Source of the DNA: Pagrus major
Lineage: Eukaryota; Chordata; Actinopteri; Spariformes; Sparidae
DNA length: 64,000 nt
Direction: 5' to 3'
NCBI RefSeq assembly: GCF_040436345.1
Contig: NC_133227.1
Coordinates: 19,478,671-19,542,670, forward strand
Part shown: positions 22,549 through 32,376 of the stretch, piece after piece
Layout: each line of letters starts with the position of its first letter
Numbering within the stretch: the first letter of the stretch is position 1
Translations under genes and position numbers: made by a program
The notes under the pieces: model-generated
Told to the model about the DNA's origin: nothing
The model's database searches: none
The model's input: the letters and a program-made list of their open reading frames with translations, nothing else

Positions 22549-23006
22549 GTAAGGATACTTTAGCCGTGTAGCACAGTCAGCTAATGCTAGCTAGTTGGCA
22601 GGTTACCTCGCGTGTTTACATTGTTGCTAGTCAGTGTTAGCCATCTCATGCTAAAAATATCAACACCAGAGATTGTCGGTGTTTGCTCCGATTAGGTGGC
22701 ATTTGGCCGTCGTGTCTTGAATTAGCCGAGCAAAACAACACATGCTCGACAACAGTGGTGTCATGTTTCAATCTCAGCGTGTCACCATCAGCTACTTTCT
22801 GTGTTTTTGCTCCAGCTACAGTGTGCCATCCTGACTCATCCCCTGTTACTATCCCCTCTTTTTGCTAGGAGTCCGTCCGCATGCTTGTGACTGTAGCTGG
22901 AAATATCTGCTTCTAAGTGTGTGCACTCGTCTGTGCCTGTGCATACATCACTCCAGCTGCAGCCGAGTGTGTGCGTGTGTATGTGTGTGAAGAGCCCGTG
23001 TGTGCC

Positions 23007-23160
23007 ATGTCGGTGTCAGTGATCATAAAGTGGGGAGGTCAGGAGTACTCCATCAGCTCTCTGTCTGAGGAGGACACAGTGATGGACCTGAAACAGTCCA
23101 TTAAGACCTTGACCGGGGTGCTGCCAGAGAGACAGAAACTACTGGGACTCAAGGTCAAAG
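23007..23160 (+). CDS. ublcp1: ublcp1 coding exon 1
   Basis: Encodes [20 protein letters not shown] to LLGLKVK, most of the ubiquitin-like fold. The exon itself begins with 5' UTR at 22869. Donor GTGAGA. Confidence 0.97.
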
Positions 23161-25450
23161 GTGAGAGGGCATCAGTGATCATGAGTGCATTATACTTGGG
23201 GGAGCTCGTGTAAATAATGCAATATAATTATAAAAACCTGGTGCTCAGTCTGATGCCTGCTTGAATGTCAATGTCCCTTCACCTTCCAACTGAATCTCTG
23301 TCTCGTCCTTCTGTCCCTTCTCACTTTCATCTCTGCCTTCAGGTAAACCTGCAGAGGATGAGGTGAAGCTGGGCTCTTTGAAGCTGAAGCCAAACACCAA
23401 GATCATGATGATGGGTACCAGAGAGGAGAGCCTGGTAGGTGAAAGTGTGATAGAGAAATTAACTGACTACGTAGAAATCTGGTTGGGACTCTGACTAAAG
23501 GACTGTTTGCTCAGATAACTGGTGATGTGCCTGAATGACTGGCTGATCTGCAGCTTTATTAGACATAAAAGATGTTGAAAGAATAAGTAGATCAACTGTT
23601 AGCTGTTGACTACAGTGTTTTAATGTTTGTAGGCTGACATGTCCCCTAACTACACTTATTTACTGTGTTGTGATAAAGGTGTCCCTTGGCTCACTGCCGC
23701 TCTTTAAACTGTGCGTGTTTGTTTTGTTTTGTGAAGGAAGACGTTTTAGCCCCTCCCCCTGAAAACGATGATGTGGTCAATGATTTTGACATCGAGGAGG
23801 AGGTCATTGAAGTGGAGAACAGGTTAGATGTTTAAATGTGATTTTTTATTATTATTTTTTTTAAATGTGTCTGGCTGTGTAGAAGCAAAATTTGTGAGAG
23901 GGCGTAAGGGAATATGTCTGTGTGTGTCTGAGATACAAATGTTTGGCTGCGTGTCTAGAGAGGAGAACCTGGCTAAAATAGCCCGCAGAGTGAAAGACTA
24001 CAAGGTGGAGGAGCTGAACCCTCCCAGAGAAGGAAAGCGGCTGCTCGTACTGGACGTGGACTACACACTGTTCGGTAAGAATATTAAGAATATGACTGGG
24101 AAACAACTGACCGTATGGCAGCATGTTACTGTAATACCGCATCGCCACTTTTTCTTCTGTTCATGTGTGCACAGGCATATGTTAAGAGAGGGCCACAGGG
24201 TCCAAAATCTGTATCTGCTGTCTCCTCCTGTAGTTGCAGTCAATACAAGAAGATGCTTAACAAACTCTAAATCCATCACTGTTTGTCAGCCTATCAGTTG
24301 CTGATTTAATCCAGGACATTGTGCATTGATGTCTGCATGCTGTGTGTGTTTAGATCACAAGTCATGTGCAGAAACGGGTCAGGAGCTGATGAGACCATAC
24401 CTTCACGAGTTTCTGACATCAGCCTATGAGGACTACGACATTGTCATCTGGTGTATGTATCTCTCTCCTCTCCTCTCCTCTCCTCTCCTCTCCTCTCCTC
24501 TCCTCTCCTCTCCTCTCCTCTCCTCTCCTCCCTTAAGGTGTTAACTGGACCTAGTTGCATGCATTACTGTAGATGAGTAGAAAAATGTTGTTACTCGTAG
24601 GCCACTGGATTACCTCACTACAACAGTTTTTGTTTTACATCTACCAAGTACTTACTATGTTACAACTATTTTTTGTTTTTGATTTCCTCTGTGAATGTTG
24701 GTACTCAGGAATCTTTTGGAATATACATCTTACATATGTTCTTTCTCTCCTTAGCTGCTACAAGTATGAAGTGGATTGATGCCAAAATGAAAGTAAGTAT
24801 TCCACTTGTCCTTATCAGAATCATTATAGTTTTATGTTTGTTTTTTGTTTCCGATTTAAATTTTTGTTTTAAATTCCGTTTAGTTTTAGATAGTTTCCAG
24901 AGGGAGTGAGTTTGCTCTTTTCAGTTTAGATTTGATTTTTTAAAAACGTTTGGTTTACAAGAAGTTTTGAGTAGTTTCAGCGTTAGTTTTAGTTTTAAGG
25001 GGGTATTTGTCGGGGGCAAGATTTAAGAAGTTCAGAATAGGTACTGCAATACAAGCACAACACTGTGACTGCAATGAAATCACTGTCATGTGAAAAAAAC
25101 ATATGCATACTCCTTCCAAACTGATAGACTAAAACTAATGACATTTCCTGTATTTTGTATTTTATTTTAATTGGTTTTGTGACTACACAAAATAATTTCA
25201 TAGTTTTCTTGATCTCAGTTAACTCAAATGTTTTTTCACATTTAGTTTTAAACTTTTAGTTTAGTTTTAGTTCACTATAATAATCTTGGTTCATATAAGT
25301 GTTGTCTTCAGAAATCTGATTATCACCATCTGACTGTCACCATGACTGTACTGTCACTTTTTTCTTGCCAAAAGGTGGCAGTGTTAATCCATTTAACCTC
25401 CAGTATTGAGGGTTTAGAGGGGAACAGAAACTCACACTACTGTCTGCCTA

Positions 25451-25490
<40 letters not shown>

Positions 25491-26916
25491 TCTGTGTGTC
25501 TGTATGTGTGTAGGAGCTGGGAGTGACAGACAACCCAAACTACAAGATAACGTTCATGTTGGACAGTGCAGCGATGATCACAGTACACACCCCTAAGAGA
25601 GGAGTTGTTGAGGTTGGTACAAATCATAAATTATAAATATCGGCCTGTTTCACTGCGGCAGTAACACACATTACTGATGCGACAGAAGAAAGCATTTATA
25701 TTTATTTTTTATATATATTTCATTGTGTGGTGGGCTTTAAACAAAATCACAGGATGTGCATTGAGTATAAATTTAGAAAAAGGGGAAAACACGTTTTATT
25801 ATTCACTCAACTTGCAACAACAGTATAAGAATGTATACTGCACCATGCCCGGCAGCTGTGGTATCCTCTGGAGAGCCTTCCACAGCTGAAGGTGTGAGTT
25901 TGTGTGCAGTGACACTCGTAGTGAAGGATCAGTTAGAGAAAGGGCCACACGCACACAGAGCAATAATAACATGTCTCTTCCTGGTGTTTTTGGCTTTGTG
26001 ATAAGATAAAAGCACTTATATAGTGTGTTTGCTGACATGTGTGTGTCCAGGTGAAGCCTCTGGGTGTGATATGGGGGAAGTACGGAGAGTTTTACAACAG
26101 GAAGAACACCATAATGTTTGATGACATCGGACGAAACTTCCTCATGAATCCACAGAACGGACTAAAGGTAGCCGGCCAGCATCACTGCATCGCTTTGAGC
26201 CTCTTCTCTTCCCCATCATTGTCAGCTTTATGCTCACATTTTGCTGAAACGTCTTTTGCCTGTGTCTGTGTTTGATAGATCCGGCCCTTCATGAAGGCCC
26301 ATCTTAACAGGGAGAAGGACAGGGAGCTGTATAAACTGGCTCAGTACCTCAAAGAAATCGCCAAGCTTGAAGACTTCAGTGGACTCAACCATAAACACTG
26401 GGAGAGGTACGCACACACATGCTTGACAATAATAAGGACGATTGCAAAGTAGTAGTGAGATGCTTGTAAATCCCTCGTCTCTGAATATGATCTGCTGCCA
26501 TCAAGACGAGGCCCCTCTGTGTCAAAGTGCAAATCAAGCCGCTTGAAGCAATCTTTGTTTCAGTCTCCATCAAGCCTCTGAACTCGTATGCTAAATCTTT
26601 GTGGAAAACAGCAACTTGTAGCTCTTCTTCCAGGATCTTTTTCAAGTGGCTGTGTTTTCAATGTCAAGTGTCTCTTTTATGTTTTAAGATGCTCTGTTAT
26701 GAAGCAACTGTCTAGCATTGTGTCAAACGCTTTTTTGGTTTTTGTGTTGTTTTTTTATGTGAGCAAGCACTGTGCCCAGGACAAATTTCCCCTTGGGAAC
26801 AATCAAGTTTCTCTCATCGTTGTCTGAAACCAAAATAAATTCATCGAAATATGTCTAAAATCTGAAATATGTACATGTGTGTCTATAGGTACCTATCTAA
26901 GAGGCAGCACCACTGA
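23007..26916 (+). CDS. ublcp1: Ubiquitin-like domain-containing CTD phosphatase 1 (complete CDS, 10 coding exons)
   Basis: The coding exons are 23007-23160, 23343-23434, 23737-23822, 23959-24074, 24354-24452, 24755-24792, 25514-25612, 26051-26167, 26279-26406 and 26889-26916. They total 957 bp and 318 aa, the same length as human UBLCP1, and all junctions keep frame. UBLCP1 is a nuclear phosphatase that binds the 26S proteasome through its N-terminal ubiquitin-like domain (about residues 1-80) and dephosphorylates it, lowering activity. The FCP1/SCP-type HAD catalytic motif is visible as LDVDYTLF at 142-149, with nucleophile D143 and D145. A second conserved acidic motif, [15 protein letters not shown], is in exon 8. 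The ATG at 23007 gives [15 protein letters not shown], matching the family start. It is divergent from rnf145 and convergent with il12b. Nothing is missing. Confidence 0.97.
23343..23434 (+). CDS. ublcp1: ublcp1 coding exon 2
   Basis: Encodes [20 protein letters not shown] to TREESL, the end of the ubiquitin-like domain. Acceptor CTTCAG, donor GTAGGT. Confidence 0.97.
23737..23822 (+). CDS. ublcp1: ublcp1 coding exon 3
   Basis: Encodes [20 protein letters not shown] to EVEN, the acidic linker. Acceptor GTGAAG, donor GTTAGA. Confidence 0.96.
23959..24074 (+). CDS. ublcp1: ublcp1 coding exon 4 (catalytic motif)
   Basis: Encodes [20 protein letters not shown] to LDVDYTLF, carrying the DxDxT nucleophile motif. 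Acceptor GTCTAG, donor GTAAGA. Confidence 0.97.
24354..24452 (+). CDS. ublcp1: ublcp1 coding exon 5
   Basis: Encodes [20 protein letters not shown] to DIVIW. The donor GTATGT is followed within 8 bp by a 69-bp (CTCCT)n tract. Confidence 0.97.
24463..24531 (+). repeat. (CTCCT)n pentanucleotide array at a splice donor
   Basis: About 13 nearly perfect TCTCC units start 11 bp after the last base of ublcp1 coding exon 5. A long pyrimidine run this close to a donor is unusual. Confidence 0.95.
24755..24792 (+). CDS. ublcp1: ublcp1 coding exon 6 (38-bp microexon-like)
   Basis: Encodes [12 protein letters not shown]. It is found from the family protein, the TCCTTAG acceptor and the GTAAGT donor, and is required to keep frame. 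Confidence 0.95.
24793..25513 (+). other. ublcp1: ublcp1 intron 6 with dispersed element
   Basis: From about 24815 to 25292 the sequence is a T-rich dispersed element. One end reads ATCATTATAGTTTTATG and the other CACTATAATAATCTTGGTTC, a partial inverted pair. No coding content. Confidence 0.55.
25451..25490 (+). repeat. (TG)n next to ublcp1 exon 7 acceptor
   Basis: A GT-repeat that continues as TCTGTGTG up to the acceptor of exon 7, in place of a normal pyrimidine tract. Confidence 0.9.
25514..25612 (+). CDS. ublcp1: ublcp1 coding exon 7
   Basis: Encodes [20 protein letters not shown] to RGVVE. The acceptor TGTGTAG follows directly on a (TG)n microsatellite at about 25451-25510. Confidence 0.96.
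26051..26167 (+). CDS. ublcp1: ublcp1 coding exon 8
   Basis: Encodes [20 protein letters not shown] to PQNGLK, including the FDDIGRN acidic motif of the HAD fold. Acceptor TCCAG, donor GTAGCC. Confidence 0.97.
26279..26406 (+). CDS. ublcp1: ublcp1 coding exon 9
   Basis: Encodes [20 protein letters not shown] to HKHWE. Acceptor TGATAG, donor GTACGC. Confidence 0.97.
26889..26916 (+). CDS. ublcp1: ublcp1 coding exon 10 (C-terminus and stop)
   Basis: Encodes the last residues YLSKRQHH and TGA, matching YLSKKQGQ in human. Acceptor CTATAG. Confidence 0.95.
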
Positions 26917-28590
26917 GGGGGGACTGCATCCTCGGCAAAGACTGGGGCTGGGCGCGACCATCCCATGGTCCACTTCTCACACACACAAACACACACACAC
27001 ACGCACACAAACTTGACTATAACAAGTCCTTCATTTCAAACCTTACGACAGATCCAACACTAACCCTCCAGCCGACAACACTCAAAAGCTCAGGACTGAG
27101 ATGGGCTTCCCAATTTCTATATTTGCATGTTCTCTGTCTCTCTCCCGAATCTCACACTTTTTTTTATTTCAACTGTTGTTTGCATTTATTACAGAAATAA
27201 TTGCAGTTACTACCAGTCAGTGTGGTAAAACCTGTGTGGGTTTAAAAACTACTTCTACATGCCAACTTGTCTAAAATACATCTTGAAATCCAGTCAAACA
27301 GCTTCTGAAAATATCTGAGATCTGATAAACCTGCTTGATCTTCCAGATGGCTGAGGTTTACAGCATTTTCACATTACTAAAAAATAGTAAATACTTTGAT
27401 TATCAAGCATCTTTGTTCTACCAAGTAAGTTAAAAAAAGACACAAATATAATTTCATTACGGTTAAGGTGTCATCCACCCCGTACAAGGCTTAAGTTTAC
27501 ATCTTTGAGAAGGAAGGATTGAAAAGGATTAAATCTGAAGTTCAACAGAAAATAATGAATAAGAACAAGTTACATAACATGTATCTAAAAGTGTCTTCAC
27601 GAACTGAGGATATATCCACAATTTAAAGGTGCAATGTGTTTAGAATTTTAGTTGAAAACATTAACAAAAATTATCAACAGAATGAATAAAATTCAGTTTT
27701 GACGTTATGGAATCTATATTGCCTGTTGCAGAGATATCTACTGAAGTTAGCATGCTGACCAGCTAGCACTGGTACAAAGCCCCTATGTTAGCAGTGTAAA
27801 CACCAACAGTCCCCTGGTCCCCGAGCTCCCAGTCCAAGTATGAATCTTACTGCAGTACATTCGACATCAAACCGACATCTGCAACCCACACAATTTAATG
27901 ATAATATGCAATAATCCTCAAAGCTGCTTTGACATAAAAAGCTGTTGAGATCAAGACTGGTCGTAGCAAAAAACTGTCGTTCCTTCACTAGACACAGGCC
28001 TGTGGGTTAGAGGATGTCACATGTGTACTGTATACATGCACAGTACTGAAGGCACGTAGATGGTCAGGTGGATTGGTGTGTGAGCATATTTGCCCAGAAA
28101 TGTATCTCCGTTGTTACATGCCACCACTGTGGAGGCACACAAGGTTACACACAGTCAGTCGGTTCTAGTTTTTGTTTTTTGATGCAGAACTCGTTGGTCT
28201 GTGTTTTGTTTAGAGCTTTTATTGAACTGTTTTGGTAACTTGAAATGTTAACGAACAAAGTGAGAGTGAGAGATGATGATGAAACGCTCATTTTACAGTT
28301 TGTTCTTTGGTTGCTTCTTCATCGTCTGCGCTTATTGTCAACGCTTATTTTAAGTTATGGATGAAGAAGGGGAAGTGTCCGGGGAAGGTGTTTCCCCTCC
28401 TTATGAACAAGTAGCACCTGAAGCTCTTGGAAACGGGGGATGTGATTTCTTTCAGATCTTGTCAGGTTTACAGCTCTCTTGGACTTTTCAACTCCTTTTC
28501 ATTTATTGAGATCTACCTTTTTGTGTTTTCCTCATCACATCCCTGACGTCCTGGCTGTAAATATGACAATAAACCTTTTTTTGTACCAAT
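26917..28590 (+). other. ublcp1: ublcp1 3' UTR
   Basis: Long 3' untranslated region running to the AATAAA at 28568. It has absorbed part of the repeat family seen at 9072-9335 (TTAAAGGTGCAATGTGTTTA beginning at 27623). Confidence 0.75.
28568..28573 (+). terminator. ublcp1: ublcp1 poly(A) signal AATAAA
   Basis: A canonical hexamer followed by a T/GT-rich stretch (TTTTTTTGTACC, then TTGTTC), as expected downstream of a cleavage site. Confidence 0.8.
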
Positions 28591-28697
28591 ATTGCCTGTA
28601 TTGTTCATTCTTTCTTTAGTCATAATCTTTTATAGTATTGAAACATTTCATCATAATAATCACAGTGCCAAAAGGTGCAGTAAATAAAAATGTTCAA

Positions 28698-28703
28698 TTT
28701 ATT
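28698..28703 (-). terminator. il12b: il12b poly(A) signal AATAAA
   Basis: TTTATT on the plus strand gives AATAAA on the minus strand, about 133 bp below the il12b stop codon. The 3' ends of il12b and ublcp1 therefore converge within about 100 bp. Confidence 0.6.
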
Positions 28704-28835
28704 AAGAATGATTTTTGAGTTGTCAATAAATACTTTACAGATATTATATCTTTTTACAAAAATGTTTGAAATTTAAAAAAATAAAATAAACAGGAGTATA
28801 AAATGTCTTCTTCACTCCTTGTGTTCTTCCTTCCT

Positions 28836-28884
28836 CTATGGCTGCAGTTCAAGGAAAGAGCAGTTCACGGTATTTTTGTTCACT
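28836..28884 (-). CDS. il12b: il12b coding exon 8 (short terminal exon, stop)
   Basis: Encodes VNKNTVNCSFLELQP and TAG. Acceptor CTCCAG. It continues in frame with exon 7, but its sequence is not conserved with the mammalian end, so the exact terminus is less certain. Confidence 0.8.
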
Positions 28885-31800
28885 CTGGAGACAGGAGAGG
28901 TTGGAGTGAGTCAGTATGGATCACATCAATGTTTGTGGCATGACTTGGTATTATCTCAAGAAAAATCATAAACACTACTGTTGTAGAATACTCAGTCAAA
29001 ACAGTTCTTAATCTCAATGGTTTGAGTAATAGACGGTACTTACAAGCAGTAGCTCCAGGGGCCAAACGGCCCTCTGGTGTGCTTGTCCTGAGCTCGCACA
29101 CAGATAATATACCTCTTGGTTTTGAAGTCGATCTCAAAGTTAGTTTCCTCAATGTCCTGGTGCTGTACAACAGAAGAGGAGACATATTGAAGACAAACAG
29201 ATGCTTTTTTACACTATAGAGATGTGTAACTGGAAGCTGACGTATTAATTACCCTTATGGGCTTGTCGCTGTGACACGTGTCTTCGTTGTGGACCACCTT
29301 GACCTGGAACTGCAGGCTGAAGAAGCTGCAGGGCTTCTCCCAGGTGTCAGGGTAGCTCCAGCTGAAATTCCTCCCATCAGTGATCTGCAGGTTCTGGAGA
29401 TTTTCCGGTCTCACTAAATAGGGCGAGGAGGGGGAGGGATAAGGTGGAGACGGGGAGGAAACAGTACAGTGAGGAGTTTTCTGATGCTTGTTTTGTTGTT
29501 TATTATCCAACCAATTAAGGATAGACCGATTATAACCCTGGCTGGTTATTTTTATTTTTACTGCAAATATCGGTTTGAAATATAATTTATTGTTCTCCTT
29601 GATTAATAATTATTATTATCTGCATCAGCACCGAAAAAAAAAAATCCTCAATCGGGCATTAAAATACAATCACTTACCGATCTCTCTCAGGTAGAATGTC
29701 TTTGTGTAGGCCTCCAGGCGAGAGTAGCTATATATGTAAATGATGAGGGAGATGCGATGCTGTTCCTCTTTGAACGGGCAGCTGGCATCTTGGCACTGAA
29801 TGCTGGATCCGTCAGCATCCACCACACAGGGAATATTCTCCAAATGACTGGAATGAAGACAAACTGGTTGGTACAAATACCATCTACAACAGGATACATG
29901 ATCTGGGATGAGTGTTGTGTGAGCCTCACCGTTCGGCCTTCACCAGGAGCACGGCGGCGTTGGATCTGTGCTCTGCTTTAGCCCAGGTGCATTTGAAGGA
30001 GCCTGAATAGTTAGGTGCTGAACAGCGGATGTGACCTGGAGGAACAGAAACACTTTTTAGCTTCTGTTTGTGTTGAATGTCCCAGCTTTTAGACATCAAT
30101 AAATCATTGCAAGATTAATTTTAGGATGTTAATTTAATTACTGTGAACAGGCCAAACAACCGAGGAGGAGATTGCCAGCTTCATACCAGCTTGTTTACTA
30201 TATTTAACATTTTGTTCAATCAAGTCAGGCACAAAACACATTGCCTTATGGCACGAAACCAGAGAAAGGATGAAGTCTTTTTAGTACAAACAGTGCCGAA
30301 GCTTTCAGAGCTTTCACAGGATCTTGCGATTTGTGAAAGGTGGCAAAAGAACCTTTTTAAAAAAATGTTTCATTTCTCCAATAAAGCAAAGGAGAAAAGG
30401 CTTTCATCTAGGAAACAAAATACTTTTCGGGTCTCTTTTGAGAACCACTAACACTAACAATATGATGATGGGTGTGCACATTATGTCAACCACATACTGC
30501 ACCAAGCGTGTTTATGCTACAGCGATTACATCAAAGTATCACCATGAATTTAAGATGCTGTGCTGGATTTACTTTCTTTCCATTTCTAAAGTTCTCTTTG
30601 TCCCTCTCTCTGTCCAGCAGCATCCTTCCTTCCCATCATTACTCCAACTCTGATCCTTGTTTTGTCCACTTTCTTTGTACATATACCTCAATGTTCATCT
30701 TATCTGTTGATCACTGTCAGCTTTTGGACCGCAGCCCTCTACCTCTGTCTATTTGTTCCCCATCTTATTGCACTCTCCCACCATCTTTCTTATCTATTCA
30801 GTGACATCTATCCTCTAGTCTCCTCCAATAACACAACAAATCTTTATCTGTCTCTGTTTGTCATTTCTTACAATGTGTAGCTGCTTTGTTCTTTCCCTTC
30901 ATCCCCCTTTCCTTCATCTTTCTTATCTTACCTTTCCCATGGGATTTTTCTTTCAGTATGACAGTCCTGTTTTCCACTTGGATCATGATCACGGTGTGGT
31001 TGAGGTATTCTCCATCTGGGCCGAGGTGACAAGTGTAGTTTCCCCCATTCATCTCCTCCACCCGGACGTTGACCTGATTCCCCTGCAGAGCTGGGACCTC
31101 CAGGCCTGGGAAAAGAGCATGGGTCAGTGTAACCCTGATGCCTATGCTTCAGTTTGTCATAAAACAGATAATGTGCTACATGATTGAAGTTTAATTTTCT
31201 GCAGAAAAATCTGTATATTAAGATTAATTAGCATTGTATCATGTCATAACATATTGTATCGTAACATATTGTATATTGTAACATATCTTATCATAACATA
31301 CCATATCATATTGTATTGTATCACATTGTATCGTAATATATCGTATGGTAATTTATTGTATGGTAACATATGATATTGTATGATATAGTGTGGTCCCAGA
31401 TCTTATCATTACATATCGTATTGTAATTTATCGTATCGTAGCATATGATATCATATGATATTGTATTATATCTTATCATAACATCATATTGTAACATACC
31501 TTATCATATCCTATCGCAACATATCATATCGTAATACTTGCTTCATATCGTAAAGTATCATATTGTAACATATTGTACCTTGACATACCGTTACACAACA
31601 TATCATAACATATCGTATTGTGACATATTGTATCATATTCCTATATATTATATCATAACATATTGTATCGCAACATGTCGTGTCATATTGTATCATAACA
31701 CATCGTAACGTACTGTATTGTAACATATCGGATTATATCGTATCATAACATATCATATCGTAACATGTCATTTTGTATTATAACATACCGTATTATAACA

Positions 31801-32376
31801 TATTGTATCATAATACATCGTATAGTAACATATCATATTGTAACATATCCTATCATATCTTAACATATTGTATCATAAACATAAATTTGTTTTTTGCACA
31901 ATGTGTTATCTGTATATTTAGACTCATTAGTGTCGTAACATATCATATCATGCCATACCATATGTGATATATTGGCACATCAGAAGTGGTAGTGGTAGTA
32001 GAAGTAATATCAGTGGTAGTTCTATTAGTAGTAGTAAAAGTTGTATTACCGTTTTTCTTCCAAGTCACAGGCTGGTCCTGATAAGCTTCTCCACAGGTCA
32101 GAGGAACATACACCATGCTGCCTTCTTCATTAGGCAACCTCAGGACCAGAACTATTTTATTCACAGACAAGAGACACGCACATACACACAGAGCATATTA
32201 AATCAACATTTATTGCATGTGAGGTGAAGAGACAAATGAAAAGGAAAAGTAATAGTCCGTAGAGGAACGAGGAGGTACCAACCATTATCCATCAAAGTCT
32301 CTATCTGGTGCTGGCTGCTGTCAGAGCTGGCACTGCACAGTGCAGCATACAGAAGCATGAGGAGCAGCGTGCGCAT
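28836..32376 (-). CDS. il12b: Interleukin-12 subunit beta (p40), complete CDS in 8 coding exons
   Basis: The coding exons, in transcript order, are 32376-32283, 32151-32050, 31105-30932, 30035-29930, 29847-29678, 29413-29253, 29156-29044 and 28884-28836. They total 969 bp and 322 aa (human p40 is 328). p40 is secreted and pairs with p35 or p19 to form IL-12 or IL-23. A signal peptide is visible (MRTLLLMLLYAALCSASS). An Ig-like domain follows, with C51 and C91 as the likely disulfide. The IL12p40-type domain has C128 and C139 in the HIRCSAPNYSGSFKCTW pattern (human RCEAKNYSGRFTCWW), then a fibronectin-type domain with SWSYPDTWEKPCSFFSLQF. Potential N-glycosylation sites include N88, N101 and N111. 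The WSxWS position reads FGPWS (300-304). Fish carry several p40 genes; position next to ublcp1/rnf145 marks this as the syntenic copy. Confidence 0.95.
29044..29156 (-). CDS. il12b: il12b coding exon 7 (WSxWS region)
   Basis: Encodes DIEETNFEIDFKTKRYIICV to FGPWSYC. Acceptor CACCAG, donor GTAAGT. The usual cytokine-receptor WSxWS is replaced by FGPWS. Confidence 0.94.
29253..29413 (-). CDS. il12b: il12b coding exon 6
   Basis: Encodes RPENLQNLQITDGRNFSWSY to DKPIR, the start of the fibronectin-type domain (human SWEYPDTWSTPHSYFSL). Acceptor ATTTAG, donor GTAATT. Confidence 0.95.
29520..29660. mobile_element. Relic of ATCGGT-type hAT-like MITE in il12b intron
   Basis: AAGGATAGACCGATTATAAC at the left and TCCTCAATCGGGC at the right, with CAAATATCGGTTTG inside, resemble the complete element at 50604-51131. 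Ends are eroded. Confidence 0.45.
29678..29847 (-). CDS. il12b: il12b coding exon 5
   Basis: Encodes HLENIPCVVDADGSSIQCQD to FYLREI, the second half of the central domain. Acceptor TTCCAG, donor GTAAGT. Confidence 0.95.
29930..30035 (-). CDS. il12b: il12b coding exon 4
   Basis: Encodes HIRCSAPNYSGSFKCTWAKA to LLVKAE, the hallmark cysteine pair of the p40 central domain. Acceptor CTCCAG, donor GTGAGG. Confidence 0.95.
30036..30931 (-). other. il12b: il12b intron 3
   Basis: T/C-rich on the plus strand in its second half (about 30590-30930). The overlapping open frames here only read that composition. Nothing else is seen. Confidence 0.6.
30932..31105 (-). CDS. il12b: il12b coding exon 3 (Ig-like domain, second half)
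   Basis: Encodes LEVPALQGNQVNVRVEEMNG through GGNYTCHLGPDGEYL to KSHGK. YTCH holds the second Ig cysteine. Acceptor TCCCAG, donor GTAAGA. Confidence 0.93.
31225..31880 (+). repeat. 5-bp-periodic tandem array (ATCRTAACAT family)
   Basis: About 650 bp of TAACATATTGTATCGTAACA-like sequence, with steps of 5 bp (units such as CATAT, CGTAA, TGTAT) and higher repeats of 10-15 bp. It fills most of the intron between il12b coding exons 2 and 3. Open frames inside it are artefacts of the period. Confidence 0.9.
32050..32151 (-). CDS. il12b: il12b coding exon 2 (Ig-like domain, first half)
   Basis: Encodes LVLRLPNEEGSMVYVPLTCG to VTWKKN, with the first Ig cysteine C51. Acceptor AAATAG, donor GTAATA. 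Confidence 0.92.
32283..32376 (-). CDS. il12b: il12b coding exon 1 (signal peptide)
   Basis: The ATG is the first triplet after the acceptor TTTCAG. Encodes MRTLLLMLLYAALCSASSDS to TLMDN. Donor GTTGGT. Confidence 0.93.

Noticed and set aside
22355-22552. 65-aa frame upstream of ublcp1
   Set aside because: It ends across the predicted first-exon donor and has no recognisable protein; at most an upstream frame in the leader.
22917-23006. N-terminal extension of ublcp1
   Set aside because: It starts at GTG, has no family similarity and lies in the 5' UTR; the ATG at 23007 gives the family start.
31511-31967. Open frames rich in Tyr/Ile/Asn on both strands
   Set aside because: They are products of the 5-bp-periodic array.
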